Shown: piece after piece, positions 1-9,544 of the stretch
How positions within the stretch are numbered: position 1 is the first letter of the stretch
How the letters are laid out: each line of letters starts with the position of its first letter
Assembly: GCA_046348685.1 (NCBI GenBank)
Contig: JAXMDT010000015.1
Coordinates: 1-59,875, forward strand
Source of the DNA: JAXMDT01 sp046348685
GTDB lineage: Bacteria; Pseudomonadota; Alphaproteobacteria; Rickettsiales; UBA998
Reading direction: 5' to 3'
DNA: 59,875 bases
Notes under the pieces: model-generated
What the model saw: only the letters and a program-made list of their open reading frames with translations
Told to the model about the DNA's origin: nothing
Databases searched by the model: none
Made by a program: the position numbers and the translations under genes

Positions 1-216
1 CGCTGCGGGTGGAATATTGTACGCGACGAAGAGAAAAATCAACGCATTGCCCCAATTCCCATTATTGCGATGACCGCATTTGCCATGTCGCAAGACAGGC
101 AGAGGTGCCTTGATGCCGGTATGGATAACTATATCAGCAAGCCTTTCATCATAGACGAATTGCGGAAAGCACTGGAGCGTGCCAGTATGCAATCCCAGTC
201 GCGGCGGATAGCCTGA
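1..216 (+). CDS. Receiver (REC) domain protein, C-terminal end only
   Basis: The window opens inside a gene; frame 1 is open for 71 codons to a TGA at 214-216. The visible part is the last third of a CheY-like receiver domain: a hydrophobic strand followed by A-M-T-A, then D-A-G-M-D-N-Y-I-S-K-P-F, which contains the conserved lysine before the cis-proline. The A-M-T-A and D-A-G-M-D pattern is typical of receiver domains at the C-terminus of hybrid histidine kinases, and the kinase at 43.7 kb ends in nearly the same words. Whether this is a hybrid kinase or a stand-alone regulator cannot be decided because the 5' part is missing. Confidence 0.8.
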   Translation, partial: RCGWNIVRDEEKNQRIAPIPIIAMTAFAMSQDRQRCLDAGMDNYISKPFIIDELRKALERASMQSQSRRIA

Positions 217-244
217 TTGTTCCACCGCATAAACACGCACTACG

Positions 245-1972
245 ATGGCTGAGCAGGTATTAATAAGTCTGGAAGATGTCGAGGTTCATTTTGGCGGGAA
301 GCCGTTGTTTGATGGCCTGCGCATGCATATTTGCCGTGGTGACAAAATTTGCCTGGTAGGTAAGAACGGCGCAGGAAAAACCACTTTGATGCGGCTCATC
401 ATGGGGCAGCTTGAGCTTGATGCAGGCACGCGTTTCGTTTTACCGGGAATAAAGATCGGTTATCTGGCGCAAACGGTTGATCATAATCCAAACGACACTG
501 TGCACCGGTTTGTCATGTCCGGGCTTGGTGAAGAAGAGAGGACAGAGGATAAACATCACCTGGCGGATAAGGTTATTATGCCTCTCAGCCTTGATGCGCA
601 TGCTAAGATGGAAACATTATCAGGAGGGCAGTTGCGCCGGGCTGCGTTAGCGCGGGCGCTCATCACCGCACCGGACATCCTGCTCCTAGACGAACCAACC
701 AATCATCTCGATCTCACGGCAATTGAATGGCTGGAGGAATATCTGGCCTCCTATCGCGGTGCGCTGGTATGCGTCAGCCACGACCGTGCATTCCTGTCAG
801 CTATCTCGCGCAAGGTTTTCTGGATTGATAAAGGTATGATTCGTATCTGCCCGGGCGGATATAGTCATTTCGATGAATGGGCGGAGCAGATCGTCGAACA
901 GGAGGCTCGTGAGCTGCAGAATATGCAGAAAAAACTGGCCGCTGAAGTGGACTGGACACAAGGCGGCGTTACGGGACGGCGTAAACGTAACCAGCGCCGG
1001 CTCGCGGAACTGCACCGGCTCCGGGACAAGCTTAAGGCGGATAAAGCCGCCCACGCACAGCGCATGCGCGCCATTGATATCGATCTGTTGCCGCCTGCAC
1101 AGGCTTCGAAGATCATCGTTGAATTCAAGCACGTCGATAAATCGTTTCAGTCGGGTGCCCAGACCATACCTATTCTCAAGGATTTTAATTTACGCATTCA
1201 GCGCGGGGATCGTATCGGCATACTGGGCAAAAACGGATCGGGAAAATCCACGTTCGTAAAACTGTTGGTAGGCGAGCTGGTACCCGACAATGGAAGGGTT
1301 TTTCGTGGAAAGACAGTGGATATTGCCTATTTTGACCAAAACCGCTCCGAACTGAATCCCAAAAAGAGTTTATGGGATACGCTTTGCCAGGACGGTAGCG
1401 ATTATGTGTTTCTGGGGCCGAATAAAGACCGGCCGAAGCATGTGTGCGGGTATTTAAAAGATTTTTTATTTGATCCGAAAATTGCCCGTGATCGTGTAAG
1501 CACCCTTTCGGGAGGCCAGCAAAACCGGCTGATGCTGGCGAAATTACTAGCGCATCCCGGCACTGTACTTATTCTCGATGAACCGACAAACGACCTGGAT
1601 ATGGATACGCTCGATATGCTGCAGGAGATGCTGTCAGAGTATCAAGGTACGTTGCTGATTGTCAGCCATGATCGGGATTTTCTTGATCGCACGGTAACGG
1701 AAGTACTTGCCTTCGAAGGCAACGCGGTCGTGGAAAACTATGTCGGCGGCTATAGTGACTACAAGTCAAAGAAAAAAGCGGTCTTATCCCAGGACAAGCC
1801 TATAAGCGCCACAACAGATACTCCTGCTGCAAAGGTAAGACCTAAATCAGGGATGTCGGGCAAGGAAAAACACGAGCTGGATAAACTGCCGGGCCGAATT
1901 GAGAAACTGGAGCACGAAATTCACGAGCTTTTAGCTACTTGCAGATACGCAGCTTTATACGAACGATCCTGA
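245..1972 (+). CDS. uup: ABC-F family ATPase, Uup-like, with a frameshifted C-terminus
   Basis: Soluble duplicated ABC ATPase of the ABC-F family; Uup-type members act on ribosomes or DNA rather than as transporters. Two nucleotide-binding domains are visible: Walker A G-K-N-G-A-G-K-T-T at about residue 38 and G-K-N-G-S-G-K-S-T at about 328, signature L-S-G-G-Q in both, and Walker B L-L-L-D-E-P-T-N and L-I-L-D-E-P-T-N. There are no membrane segments. After about residue 565 the frame is lost. Continuing with a +1 shift gives L-A-D-T-Q-L-Y-T-N-D-P-E-K-F, the expected Uup C-terminal coiled coil, and two more single-base corrections carry it to a stop at 2083-2085. The real protein therefore probably ends there at about 610 residues. 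ATG start at 245; no strong Shine-Dalgarno. Confidence 0.88.
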   Translation: MAEQVLISLEDVEVHFGGKPLFDGLRMHICRGDKICLVGKNGAGKTTLMRLIMGQLELDAGTRFVLPGIKIGYLAQTVDHNPNDTVHRFVMSGLGEEERTEDKHHLADKVIMPLSLDAHAKMETLSGGQLRRAALARALITAPDILLLDEPTNHLDLTAIEWLEEYLASYRGALVCVSHDRAFLSAISRKVFWIDKGMIRICPGGYSHFDEWAEQIVEQEARELQNMQKKLAAEVDWTQGGVTGRRKRNQRRLAELHRLRDKLKADKAAHAQRMRAIDIDLLPPAQASKIIVEFKHVDKSFQSGAQTIPILKDFNLRIQRGDRIGILGKNGSGKSTFVKLLVGELVPDNGRVFRGKTVDIAYFDQNRSELNPKKSLWDTLCQDGSDYVFLGPNKDRPKHVCGYLKDFLFDPKIARDRVSTLSGGQQNRLMLAKLLAHPGTVLILDEPTNDLDMDTLDMLQEMLSEYQGTLLIVSHDRDFLDRTVTEVLAFEGNAVVENYVGGYSDYKSKKKAVLSQDKPISATTDTPAAKVRPKSGMSGKEKHELDKLPGRIEKLEHEIHELLATCRYAALYERS

Positions 1973-2101
1973 GAAGTTTGATACGATAACACGGCGCCTG
2001 ACGACAGCGCAACATGAGCTGGGGCATGCAGAAAACTGATGATAGAACTGAAGAATTAGTTCGCAATCAGACAAAAAGTGGCTAAACCGATCTGGCTTAA
2101 C

Positions 2102-3316
2102 TTATAACCATAAAGGCCGCTGCTGCCTGAATTCTTTTACGTTATGCTTTACGACCTCTTCGAGTGAGCCGGTTTGGTGTAAACACCCGATGTTGGCGCA
2201 TGGAACTCGTGCCTTTCTGCAGAATTTCAAGAAGATTACTGAGATAGGTTTGATAGCCTAAATGTTCGGCATGCGGCAGGATTTTAGACATCCATTCTTT
2301 CAATATCGTCCCTTAAAGGCCTCACCTTACCATCGGTATTCACAACGAGATTGGCATCCAGGCCATAGCGGATCACACGCCATTTATTCTCGCGCGATAA
2401 CCAACGGGGCGGGTAAGTCACCGACTCCAGCCAGGAGCCGTTTTCCGAAAACCAATGCGCCAGGCAGTGAATGAATGCCACGATCGCCAATGTTTCATAA
2501 AGCGTCGCCGTACCATCACAAAGCCACGCGGATTTCCAGTGTACCGAAATTTGGGCTTGGACGCAGATCCCACCATAAATCCTTCATGGATTCGATAGAG
2601 CCGCATTTTTCGAGCGTTTCGTAAAGATGTTCGAATTCGCGCCAGCTCTTTACCTGTGAAGCAGTCCTGCGGTAGGCAGGGCTTCATAGGTTGTTGGCCT
2701 GCAGGATGCGAGGCCGGTGTCCACACCCTGCCAGAAGGGTGAGCTTGCGGAAAGGGCAAGTAAATGCGGCAGGAAATACATAAAAAAATTGTTGAAGCGA
2801 ATACAGTCATCGCCGCTGGCCATGCCGATATGCACGTGCAGGCCGTATACGGTCATGCGTCGCGTCAGCCACTGATTCCGGTCGATCAACTCCATATAAC
2901 GTTTAGTTGGGGAAATGATGCAATCCGAATATTTGGCGAACGGATGTGCGCCTGTTGTTGAAAACTGGATATTCATCTCATCGCCAATCGGTTGCAGTGC
3001 GGACAGTGTCTGCTGAATATCCCGTTCAACATCCTGCACGTTTTTACAGATGCCTGTGTTGATTTCGACAGTGCTGAGATAGACAGGCTTGATGTTTTCA
3101 ATATGTTTTTGTGGCAGTCAGCAATTCCTCGGCACGTGAGGCAAGATTATAAACAGCTGGATCAATCATCTGTAATTCAATTTCCACGCCTAGCGTCAAA
3201 ACGCCATTCGGCCTGAATTCGATGTCATCCTTCGCTTTTTTCCTCGTTGCGCGTCCTGCAAGATTCCTCAAGCTTTCCGGTATAATCCGATTTTTCAGCG
3301 CTCCCTGTTCGTACAT
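2102..3316 (-). pseudogene. GCS2-type carboxylate-amine ligase (YbdK-like), broken by several frameshifts
   Basis: Pieces in all three reverse frames join into one glutamate-cysteine-ligase-2 family protein. The N-terminus has L-G-V-E-I-E-L-Q (ATP/Mg-binding Glu pair), the middle has Y-G-L-H-V-H-I-G-M, and later pieces read W-W-D-L-R-P-S-P-N-F-G-T-L-E-I-R and T-G-S-L-E-E-V-V-K. These are hallmarks of YbdK-like ATP-dependent carboxylate-amine ligases. Frame changes are needed near 3107, 2690, 2525, 2283 and 2190. Summed length (about 405 codons) is normal for the family, so only small indels are involved. It starts one base after the downstream end of the amidotransferase gene at 3318, in the same direction, so the two form an operon. 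The substrate is not known. Confidence 0.8.
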
Positions 3317-3317
3317 G

Positions 3318-5088
3318 CTATATTCCCTGTTGCTGCAGCCAGAGTTCCAGCAGACCTAATTGCCATAATTTAGAGCCGCCGGAAGGTGTCAAATGTTTTT
3401 CAGGTTCAGCAAGTAATCCACGAACGGTGTTTGGATTGAAAATGCCTCGGCCCTTCACACGATCCGGCGTCAGAACATCCTGCATCAATTTCAATGTGGG
3501 CCCTTGCATATATTTCAGCGCCGGAACAGGAAAATAGCCTTTCGGCCGATGGACAACTTCGCGAGGCAGCATGTTATCCCCAATTTTTTTCAGTATATAT
3601 TTACCCTCGTCCTGCAACTTCATATTGAGGGGCATGGATGCAGCCACGTCGATAACGGCTTCATCGAGGAAAGGCACCCTTGCTTCAAGGCTTGATGCCA
3701 TGGTCATATTATCGACGCGCTCCAGCGGCCCGTTTGCAAGGGCAAACGTGCTTTCATACTCCAGAAGATGATCGAGCAAAAACGGCGAGGCGTTTGATTT
3801 GCACAGATTCTCAAGAAAACGCTTTGATTTGTCTTCGGTCTGATACGCAGTAGCCACCGTGTCGCGATATTCGTCATAGGTCCGGTCACGGATGATTTTA
3901 CCTAATATCTCCGCCGCCTTAACAGTACTAACCTGCCGATAGCCCACGTTCTGAAACCAATGATATCCGGCAAACATTTCGTCAGCGCCTTGACCGGAAA
4001 GCACCACTTTGACATGCTTTGCCACCTCGTGCGAAAGGAGGAAGAAGCCAATATTATCATGGCTGACCATCGGTTCTGACATAGACCGCACGCAATCGCC
4101 CAGCGCGTCGGTTAGCTGCTGGTTTGATATGAAATGCTGGTGGTGTTTGTTCCGGAAACGCTTTGCAACGATATCGGAATAATGAAACTCATCGCCTTTC
4201 TCACCGCCGGCGCTTTCAAAACCTATCGAAAATGTTTCCAATTGCGTATGCCCGGCCTCAACTGCCAGTGCAACGATAAGGGAGGAATCCAGCCCTCCTG
4301 AAAGCAGAATACCTACCGGCACATCCGCGAAAGCTGGACGCTTCGTCGCCAGTGTCAGAGCTTTCAGTGCGTGTAAACCACCGATCCTCGTACGAAGAAC
4401 TGTCCACTTTATCGAAGCGCAAACGCCAATACTTCTTTGTTTCTGATTTTTCCGTCGGCGTGTACGGTCATGATGGTGCCAGGGCGCAAAGCTTTATTCC
4501 TGAAAGAATAGTCAGCGCTCTGGCACCGCATGAAACGTAAGATAATAATGGAGCGCTTCCGGATGAATCGCACCTGTCCACATCCTTGAACTCCAGTAAT
4601 GCCTGTACAGTAGATGCAAACCGGAACCCGTTTTTTGTCTCGGTGTAATATAGCGGTTTTATTCCCAGGCGATCACGCGCCAATACAAGCTTACCGGTAT
4701 CCCGTTCCCACATGGCAAAAGCGAACATCCCGCGCAGCTTGGAAATACATGTATCGCCCCAGTGATACGCCTTGAGCAGAACTTCCGTGTCGCTGTCTGA
4801 CGTGAAATGATAAATTTTTTTCTCAATTCGTTCCGCAGCTCAGGAAAATTATAGATAGCGCCGTTGAATACCAGGGCAAGGCCCAGCGTATGATCGACCA
4901 TGGGTTGAGCTGCGCGATCTGTCATATCGAAGATTTTCAATCTGCGATGCGCCAGTGTCATATTTCCCAGATGGAAAATGCCCACTGTCAGGCCCACGGT
5001 GGGATTGACGGTGATTCGCCTTTGCCAGAAAAGAAAGTGAAGAAGGTTGATGCTGTACCTTTAAAAGCTCACCTGCAATGCCACACAT
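3318..5088 (-). pseudogene. asnO: Asparagine-synthase-like N-acetylglutaminylglutamine amidotransferase, frameshifted N-terminal half
   Basis: The C-terminal synthetase domain is intact over 334 codons (3318-4322): PP-loop L-S-G-G-L-D-S-S, then S-G-Q-G-A-D-E and a C-terminus K-L-W-Q-L-G-L-L-E-L-W-L-Q. That wording is typical of the AsnO family, which amidates N-acetylglutaminylglutamine to make the osmolyte NAGGN, rather than of ordinary AsnB. The N-terminal glutaminase domain begins M-C-G-I-A-G with nucleophile Cys2 and has R-G-P-D-S, but is scattered over frames with shifts near 4975, 4810, 4745, 4575, 4500 and 4390. Restored length of about 590 residues fits the family. It is followed by the GCS2 ligase gene and diverges from a class II amidotransferase gene. 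Whether it is dead or misread cannot be settled here. Confidence 0.82.
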
Positions 5089-5201
5089 GATTTTCCATAT
5101 CGTTGGTTTATAAACAGGCGGCTAATATCTGGATTGAAATGTGGTCTATCAATAAGGATTGACCCCAAAAGTATCAAAAATTGATAATGGATAGGTTTTA
5201 A

Positions 5202-6039
5202 ATGTGTCGATGGCTCGCGTATATTGGTAAATCGATTTTTATCGATACCTTGGTTATCAAGCCATCCTCATCTCTGCTGGAGCAGAACAATCAAAATGCT
5301 GCTTCGTCATGACGGAACCATTCTTACGACCAATGGCGACGGATTCGGCATTGGCTGGTACCATCTAAAGGAAGAACCGGGCCTTTTCAAAGGTCTGAAC
5401 CCGCCTGGGAAATGAAAACCTTTAGCGAGATATGCTCGCAAACACGGTCACATTTGTTCATGGCTCATATTCGCGCCGCTTCGACTGGCGCCATACAACG
5501 AACAAATTCGCACCCTTTTAAATATAAGAACTGGCTTTTCCAGCATAATGGCTACGTTGCTCATTTCGAGCGGATCCGCCGCGACCTGCAATTCGATATT
5601 GATCCTGATATATACCCGTCGCTCAAAGGCACCACAGATAGCGAAACCCTTTTTCTGCTCGCACTGACCTATGGCCTTCAGGAGTGATCCAAAAGTCGGG
5701 CTGGAACGCATGATCAGGCGCGCATCAGGCGTGCGATGAACAGGAATACCCTTCGAGATGATTTTATCCTGTGCGGTCAGTGACGGCACGTGCCTTTATA
5801 CGATACGTTATGCTCCAGGCGGAAAAGCTCATAGCCAATTCTATTCCACGCACGCGGAATGTTTGAAAGATATAAATACCGATCTTTCGACGCTTCCAGC
5901 CAATAGTGTCGTCGTCGTTCCAGAACCGTTGGATCAATCGGGCGATCGCTGGCATGAAATGCCGCAGGATTCTTTTTCGATAATCAAGAATGGCGAAGTA
6001 AAACCGGTTACGGAAGCGGCAGATATTTTCCCGCTTTGA
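5202..6039 (+). pseudogene. Class II glutamine amidotransferase (YafJ-like), frameshifted
   Basis: Begins at ATG 5202 with M-C-R-W-L-A-Y, where Cys2 is the N-terminal nucleophile expected of class II glutamine amidotransferases. It continues in other frames with T-N-G-D-G-F-G-I-G-W-Y, A-H-I-R-A-A-S-T-G, H-P-F, L-F-Q-H-N-G and T-D-S-E-T-L-F, all expected in the YafJ/DUG3-like branch. The last frame ends at 6039. Frame changes are needed near 5300, 5410 and 5690. Restored length, about 279 residues, is normal. It is divergent from the AsnO-like gene, with about 110 bases between for promoters. The substrate is unknown; the neighbourhood of amide-forming enzymes suggests related peptide or osmolyte chemistry, which is inference. 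Confidence 0.8.
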
Positions 6040-6340
6040 AAATATCTACCCCAGCTAACATGCCAATCAGCGAATAGTTTGCTCGATCCCGGAAATTCAC
6101 TTTTGGTGCGGTGTGCAGTGCGATTATTTCATCGATTCTGTATCTGCTTTATACATTGTTCATCTGATAGGGCCAACCATCTTATAGTCAACTTACGTTA
6201 AAAAGAGTTCATTACGCACAGGAATTATACGCTCGCAAATTATGATTTGTGCAGCCAGCACCCATAATTGCCATTTTTGTACTGCGAGCATTGCCGCCTA
6301 GCTTTGCATATTTCAAATCATCAAATCGTGGAGTTATTTA
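6040..6340. other. Intergenic region before the catalase gene
   Basis: About 300 bases, AT-rich, with no frame resembling a gene and no strong terminator or repeat. A GGAG at 6331-6334 serves as ribosome binding site for the catalase start at 6341. Confidence 0.5.
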
Positions 6341-7257
6341 TGTTTATGCATAATAAGCGTCTTATGTACACCGTACGCGTCAGCGAAACCGATGCGCGTA
6401 TGGCAAACCTAATCCTTGAGCAATTCGGAGGACCGGATGGTGAGCTTGCCGCCGCCATGCGCTATTTCACTCAAGGCCTCGCAGAAAGCGATCCTGGCCG
6501 CAAAGATATGCTGCTCGATATTGCGACGGAAGAGTTTTCGAGCCATTTGGAGGGTCGTTGGTAACCTTGTTGTTATGCTGAACAAAGGCGTGAAGGGAAA
6601 GATGGCGGAAGGCGAGGAGGCTGCGGAACTGCTTTCGGAAATGACAGGCGGAACCGATAGTCACACGACAGCGCTTCTCTATGGAGGAGGCTCGCCCCTG
6701 ACGAACTCGGCTGGCGTGCCGTGGACGGCGGCTTATGCTGACGCGCGCGGCGAACCTACTGCTGATTTCCGTTCGAACATTGCAGCGTAGCGCGTGCAAA
6801 GATTATTTATGAACGCTTCTTTGATCAACCTGACCGATGATCCGGGAGTAAAGATGCGCTAGGATTTCTGATGACGCGTGAAATCGCTCACCAGAAATCA
6901 TTTGAGAAAGCGCTCTATTCGATCACGCCAAATTTCCCACCAGGTAAGTTACCCGGTGTGCCCGAATTCACCGATAAATATTATAACATGTCGCAAGGCG
7001 AAGGCGAAATGCGTGGTTCCTGGAATCAGGGAGAACAATGGGAATTTATTACGGATAGAAAAATGCAGGCAGCCGTGGACGGCGGTGACGGCATGCCTAG
7101 TGTGAATCTCTCGCCGGGTGAAGAAGAGATCGAGCTTAAGATGAAAGCTCGCACGGCATCGCGTCCCCAAGCTGATCCAGAAACTGGCGCCGATCTAGGT
7201 GCCGGTCCTGGCGCGGGCACTACCGGCGCTAAAAGCAAAAAAATGGAAAATGCCTGA
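6341..7257 (+). pseudogene. Manganese catalase, broken by several frameshifts
   Basis: Non-heme dimanganese catalase, which disproportionates H2O2. The N-terminus M-F-M-H-N-K-R-L-M-Y, then L-E-Q-F-G-G and A-A-M-R-Y-F-T-Q, and later N-S-A-G-V-P-W-T-A-A-Y, T-R-E-I-A-H-Q and N-M-S-Q-G-E-G, are all characteristic of the family. The frame changes near 6545, 6788, 6825 and 6855. In the first frame the metal-ligand motif normally written E-x-x-H reads E-F-S-S-H, one residue too long, next to the first shift. Restored length is about 305 residues, as usual. ATG 6341 follows GGAG. It sits upstream of a DUF892 ferritin-like gene, a common stress-gene pairing. Confidence 0.87.
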
Positions 7258-7367
7258 AGCGTAGAATTCGATTAATGCATTTTTCCCATTTTACAAAGAA
7301 GCGCACCATATCGCTGACGTATGAGCTCTTCCATTTGTCAACACTCACATTAACATAGGAGATTATT

Positions 7368-7871
7368 ATGAAAAAAATTACCACGCTCGAAGAAGCATTT
7401 ATCCATGAATTATCTGATATCTACAGCGCAGAAAAACAGCTGACGAAGGCGTTGCCGAAAATGGCTAAGGCCTGCGCTAACTCGATGTTGGCCGAAGGCT
7501 TTGAAATGCATTTGGAAGAAACAGAAGGACAGGTGGCGCGCATCGACCAGATTGTTTCAGATTTAGGTATCAAACTGAAGCGCACCAGCTGCAAAGCTAT
7601 GGAGGGTTTGGTTGAAGAAGGCAGCGAAACGATAAAAGAGATTGAAAAAGGCCCTGTGCGCGATGTGATGCTGATTGCCGGAGGACAGAAAGTCGAACAT
7701 TATGAGATTGCCAGTTACGGCTGCTTGATCGAAATGGCGAAGAAATTAGGCTATGACGATGCGGCCAGACTACTTGCAGAAACGCTCGCAGAAGAAAAAG
7801 CGACTGATGAGAAGCTTAATAAAATCGCAATTTCAAATGTGAATGAAGAAGCGCTGCAGATGGCAGCCTAG
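7368..7871 (+). CDS. DUF892 ferritin-like protein (YciE/YciF family)
   Basis: 167-residue all-helical protein of the DUF892 family, cytosolic ferritin-like four-helix bundles induced by stress; biochemical function is poorly defined. The opening T-T-L-E-E-A-F-I-H-E-L-S-D-I-Y-S-A-E-K-Q-L is diagnostic, and acid and His residues spaced along the helices (H-L-E-E-T, V-E-H-Y-E-I-A) are those expected to bind metal. ATG at 7368 is preceded by TAGGAG. A strong terminator follows directly, so it is probably monocistronic or the last gene after the catalase. Confidence 0.9.
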   Translation: MKKITTLEEAFIHELSDIYSAEKQLTKALPKMAKACANSMLAEGFEMHLEETEGQVARIDQIVSDLGIKLKRTSCKAMEGLVEEGSETIKEIEKGPVRDVMLIAGGQKVEHYEIASYGCLIEMAKKLGYDDAARLLAETLAEEKATDEKLNKIAISNVNEEALQMAA

Positions 7872-7890
7872 TGATCTAGTCGAAAAGGAT

Positions 7891-7916
7891 AAAATACCGC
7901 CTTCGGGCGGTATTTT
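7891..7916 (+). terminator. Intrinsic terminator with UUCG tetraloop after the DUF892 gene
   Basis: An 11-bp stem AAAATACCGCC / GGCGGTATTTT closes a TTCG loop and ends in a T-rich tract. Confidence 0.9.
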
Positions 7917-7992
7917 ATTAGGTAATCCACCAATTGTCTTCTGACAAAAAACTTTATAGCATCTTTAGATATTTACACGGTAAGATTGGCTA

Positions 7993-8577
7993 ATGACGCT
8001 AGACTCCGCACTACACAAGACTTTAAAAGACGCCACTCATGATGCCCACGAAGCGCTGCACCTGCACCCTTTACTGAAATCCCTCTCAAAATTGGATATA
8101 ACGTTGCATCATTACCAGGCTATCATACAGGCTTTTTCCGCTGCGTATAAAATTATGGAAGCAAAGCGCGACTTTGCTCTTACCCAGGGCATACCCGATG
8201 CGCCTGTACTATCTTGGCTGGAAGCAGATCGCAAACGCCACGATATTCATGAGATTGTGTTTGACGGAATTTCATATCCGTCCGCAACGAGCTATAACCA
8301 GTTGCTTGGGTATCTTTATGTCAAGCAGGGCTCAATGCTGGGAGGAAGGGTAATCACAAAAAATCTGAGCAGCGTCCTTGCCATGAAGGAAAAAGAAGAT
8401 AACCATTTTTTTGCAGGTTATGGCAATGAGACGGGAAAATACTGGAAAATATTTTTGAGCCAGCTTGAATGCGAAGAATCGGAAACTGACAGCGTTGTCG
8501 CGCAGGCGAATGCGGCTTTTCATGTGATAAAAACGTGTTGCGATAAATCACATGCTATGTTGGATAGCAACGAGTAG
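7993..8577 (+). CDS. Biliverdin-producing heme oxygenase-like protein
   Basis: 194-residue protein resembling bacterial heme oxygenases (HmuO/BphO type), which open heme to biliverdin, CO and iron. The N-terminal pattern L-K-D-A-T-H-D-A-H-E-A-L places the probable proximal heme-ligand His at residue 19. The distal helix is suggested by Y-V-K-Q-G-S-M-L-G-G-R-V-I, matching the Gly-rich helix of the family. There is no signal peptide or membrane segment, so it is cytosolic. Start ATG 7993 lacks a clear Shine-Dalgarno. In many bacteria this gene sits next to a bacteriophytochrome or a heme uptake system; neither is in this window. Confidence 0.8.
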   Translation: MTLDSALHKTLKDATHDAHEALHLHPLLKSLSKLDITLHHYQAIIQAFSAAYKIMEAKRDFALTQGIPDAPVLSWLEADRKRHDIHEIVFDGISYPSATSYNQLLGYLYVKQGSMLGGRVITKNLSSVLAMKEKEDNHFFAGYGNETGKYWKIFLSQLECEESETDSVVAQANAAFHVIKTCCDKSHAMLDSNE

Positions 8578-8700
8578 CAGATTTCTTATCTTCTTTTTAT
8601 CCTGGCTCCGTTCGTCCGGTACAGCAACTTTATTCTAAGCTCTGTAGACCGAACAAACACGTTCGCACCGTTCAGCACTATAAAAATAATATTCTCAAAT

Positions 8701-8722
8701 TGCGCTGCAGGCGCATTTTTTA
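8701..8722 (+). terminator. Weak intrinsic terminator after the heme oxygenase gene
   Basis: Short hairpin TGCGC-TGCAG-GCGCA followed by six T. The stem is only 5 bp, and it lies 124 bases after the stop codon. Confidence 0.45.
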
Positions 8723-8806
8723 TCTACGACAAGCACCAGCACTAGAAACGATGGCGTCCGCTGTAAAGCGGACAACACATTTAACATTCAGCTATAGGAG
8801 GCTTTT

Positions 8807-9544
8807 ATGGCTAAAACTTCAGCAGCCCAACGCTCGCAGATGGAGGATCGTGATGATGATTTCTCCGAAAATGATACTGGTTCTTCCCGCGGTCGTGGTG
8901 GTTCTAGCAGTAATAGTAATAACAATCGCCGTTCCGCTGGCGCAGCAAATAGCAACCAGGAACGCGACGAAGAAGGAAAATTTGTAAGTCAGGATGACGA
9001 TGAAGATGAGAACGAGGGATCTTCGGGTTCCGGCGGTTCCCGCCGTGGCCGTTCTCAATCCACTCGCGGCCGCTCAAGTCAGGATGACGATGATGATCGC
9101 GGCTCATCGCACAGTAGCGGACGGGGTTGGCATGGCGACTCGGAAGGACATGCGCGCGCTGCCCGTGAACGCTGGGATGAGGATGACGATGATAATCGTT
9201 CTTCATCGCGCCGCTCGCGTTCTGCTGGCGGTCAGCGTGGCCGTTACGCGGAAGATGATGATTATGATAACCGCCGCAGTAATCGAAGCTCCGGCTCAGG
9301 CAGAGGCTGGTATGGTGATTCGCGTGGGCATGCAGAAGCATCGCGCCGCGGCTGGGATAACCCCGATCACGGCCCGAGCGGTTGGTATGGCGATTCGGAT
9401 GGCCATGCCGATGCATCGCGCCGCGGCTGGGATAATCCGGGACATGGCCCGAGCGGTTGGTACGGTGATTCCGAAGGTCATTCGGAGGCGTCCCGCCAAG
9501 GGTGGGAAGGCCGCCGCCGTTCTCGCCGATCCTCAAATTACTAG
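8807..9544 (+). CDS. Acidic/Ser/Arg-rich low-complexity protein with W-[HY]-G-D-S repeats
   Basis: 245-residue hydrophilic protein with a strong ribosome binding site (TAGGAGG) before ATG 8807. The first half is mostly Asp/Glu runs, Ser, Arg and Gly with no folded-domain look. The second half carries four copies of a motif G-W-[HY]-G-D-S-x-G-H-x-x-A-x-R-x-x-W; the last three are in register at 25 residues per unit. The opening K-T-S-A-A-Q-R-S-Q-M resembles the start of small stress proteins with the KGG motif, but the KGG motif itself is absent. It is likely intrinsically disordered and cytosolic. Location among stress genes suggests a protective role, which is inference only; no family is securely recognised. 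Confidence 0.75.
   Translation: MAKTSAAQRSQMEDRDDDFSENDTGSSRGRGGSSSNSNNNRRSAGAANSNQERDEEGKFVSQDDDEDENEGSSGSGGSRRGRSQSTRGRSSQDDDDDRGSSHSSGRGWHGDSEGHARAARERWDEDDDDNRSSSRRSRSAGGQRGRYAEDDDYDNRRSNRSSGSGRGWYGDSRGHAEASRRGWDNPDHGPSGWYGDSDGHADASRRGWDNPGHGPSGWYGDSEGHSEASRQGWEGRRRSRRSSNY
9305..9517 (+). repeat. Three in-register 75-bp coding repeats
   Basis: Units begin at 9305, 9380 and 9455, exactly 75 bp apart. Each encodes G-W-Y-G-D-S-x-G-H-x-x-A-S-R-x-G-W followed by an N-P-x-H-G-P-S spacer in the first two. A diverged copy begins at 9125. The DNA copies differ at many third positions, so the duplication is not recent. Confidence 0.8.

Noticed and set aside
7260..8806. EcfG-type general stress promoters (GGAAC, 16-17 bases, CGTT) before the stress-like genes
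   Set aside because: I looked upstream of the DUF892, heme oxygenase, repeat protein, ku, DUF4142 and small lipoprotein genes and found no convincing match.
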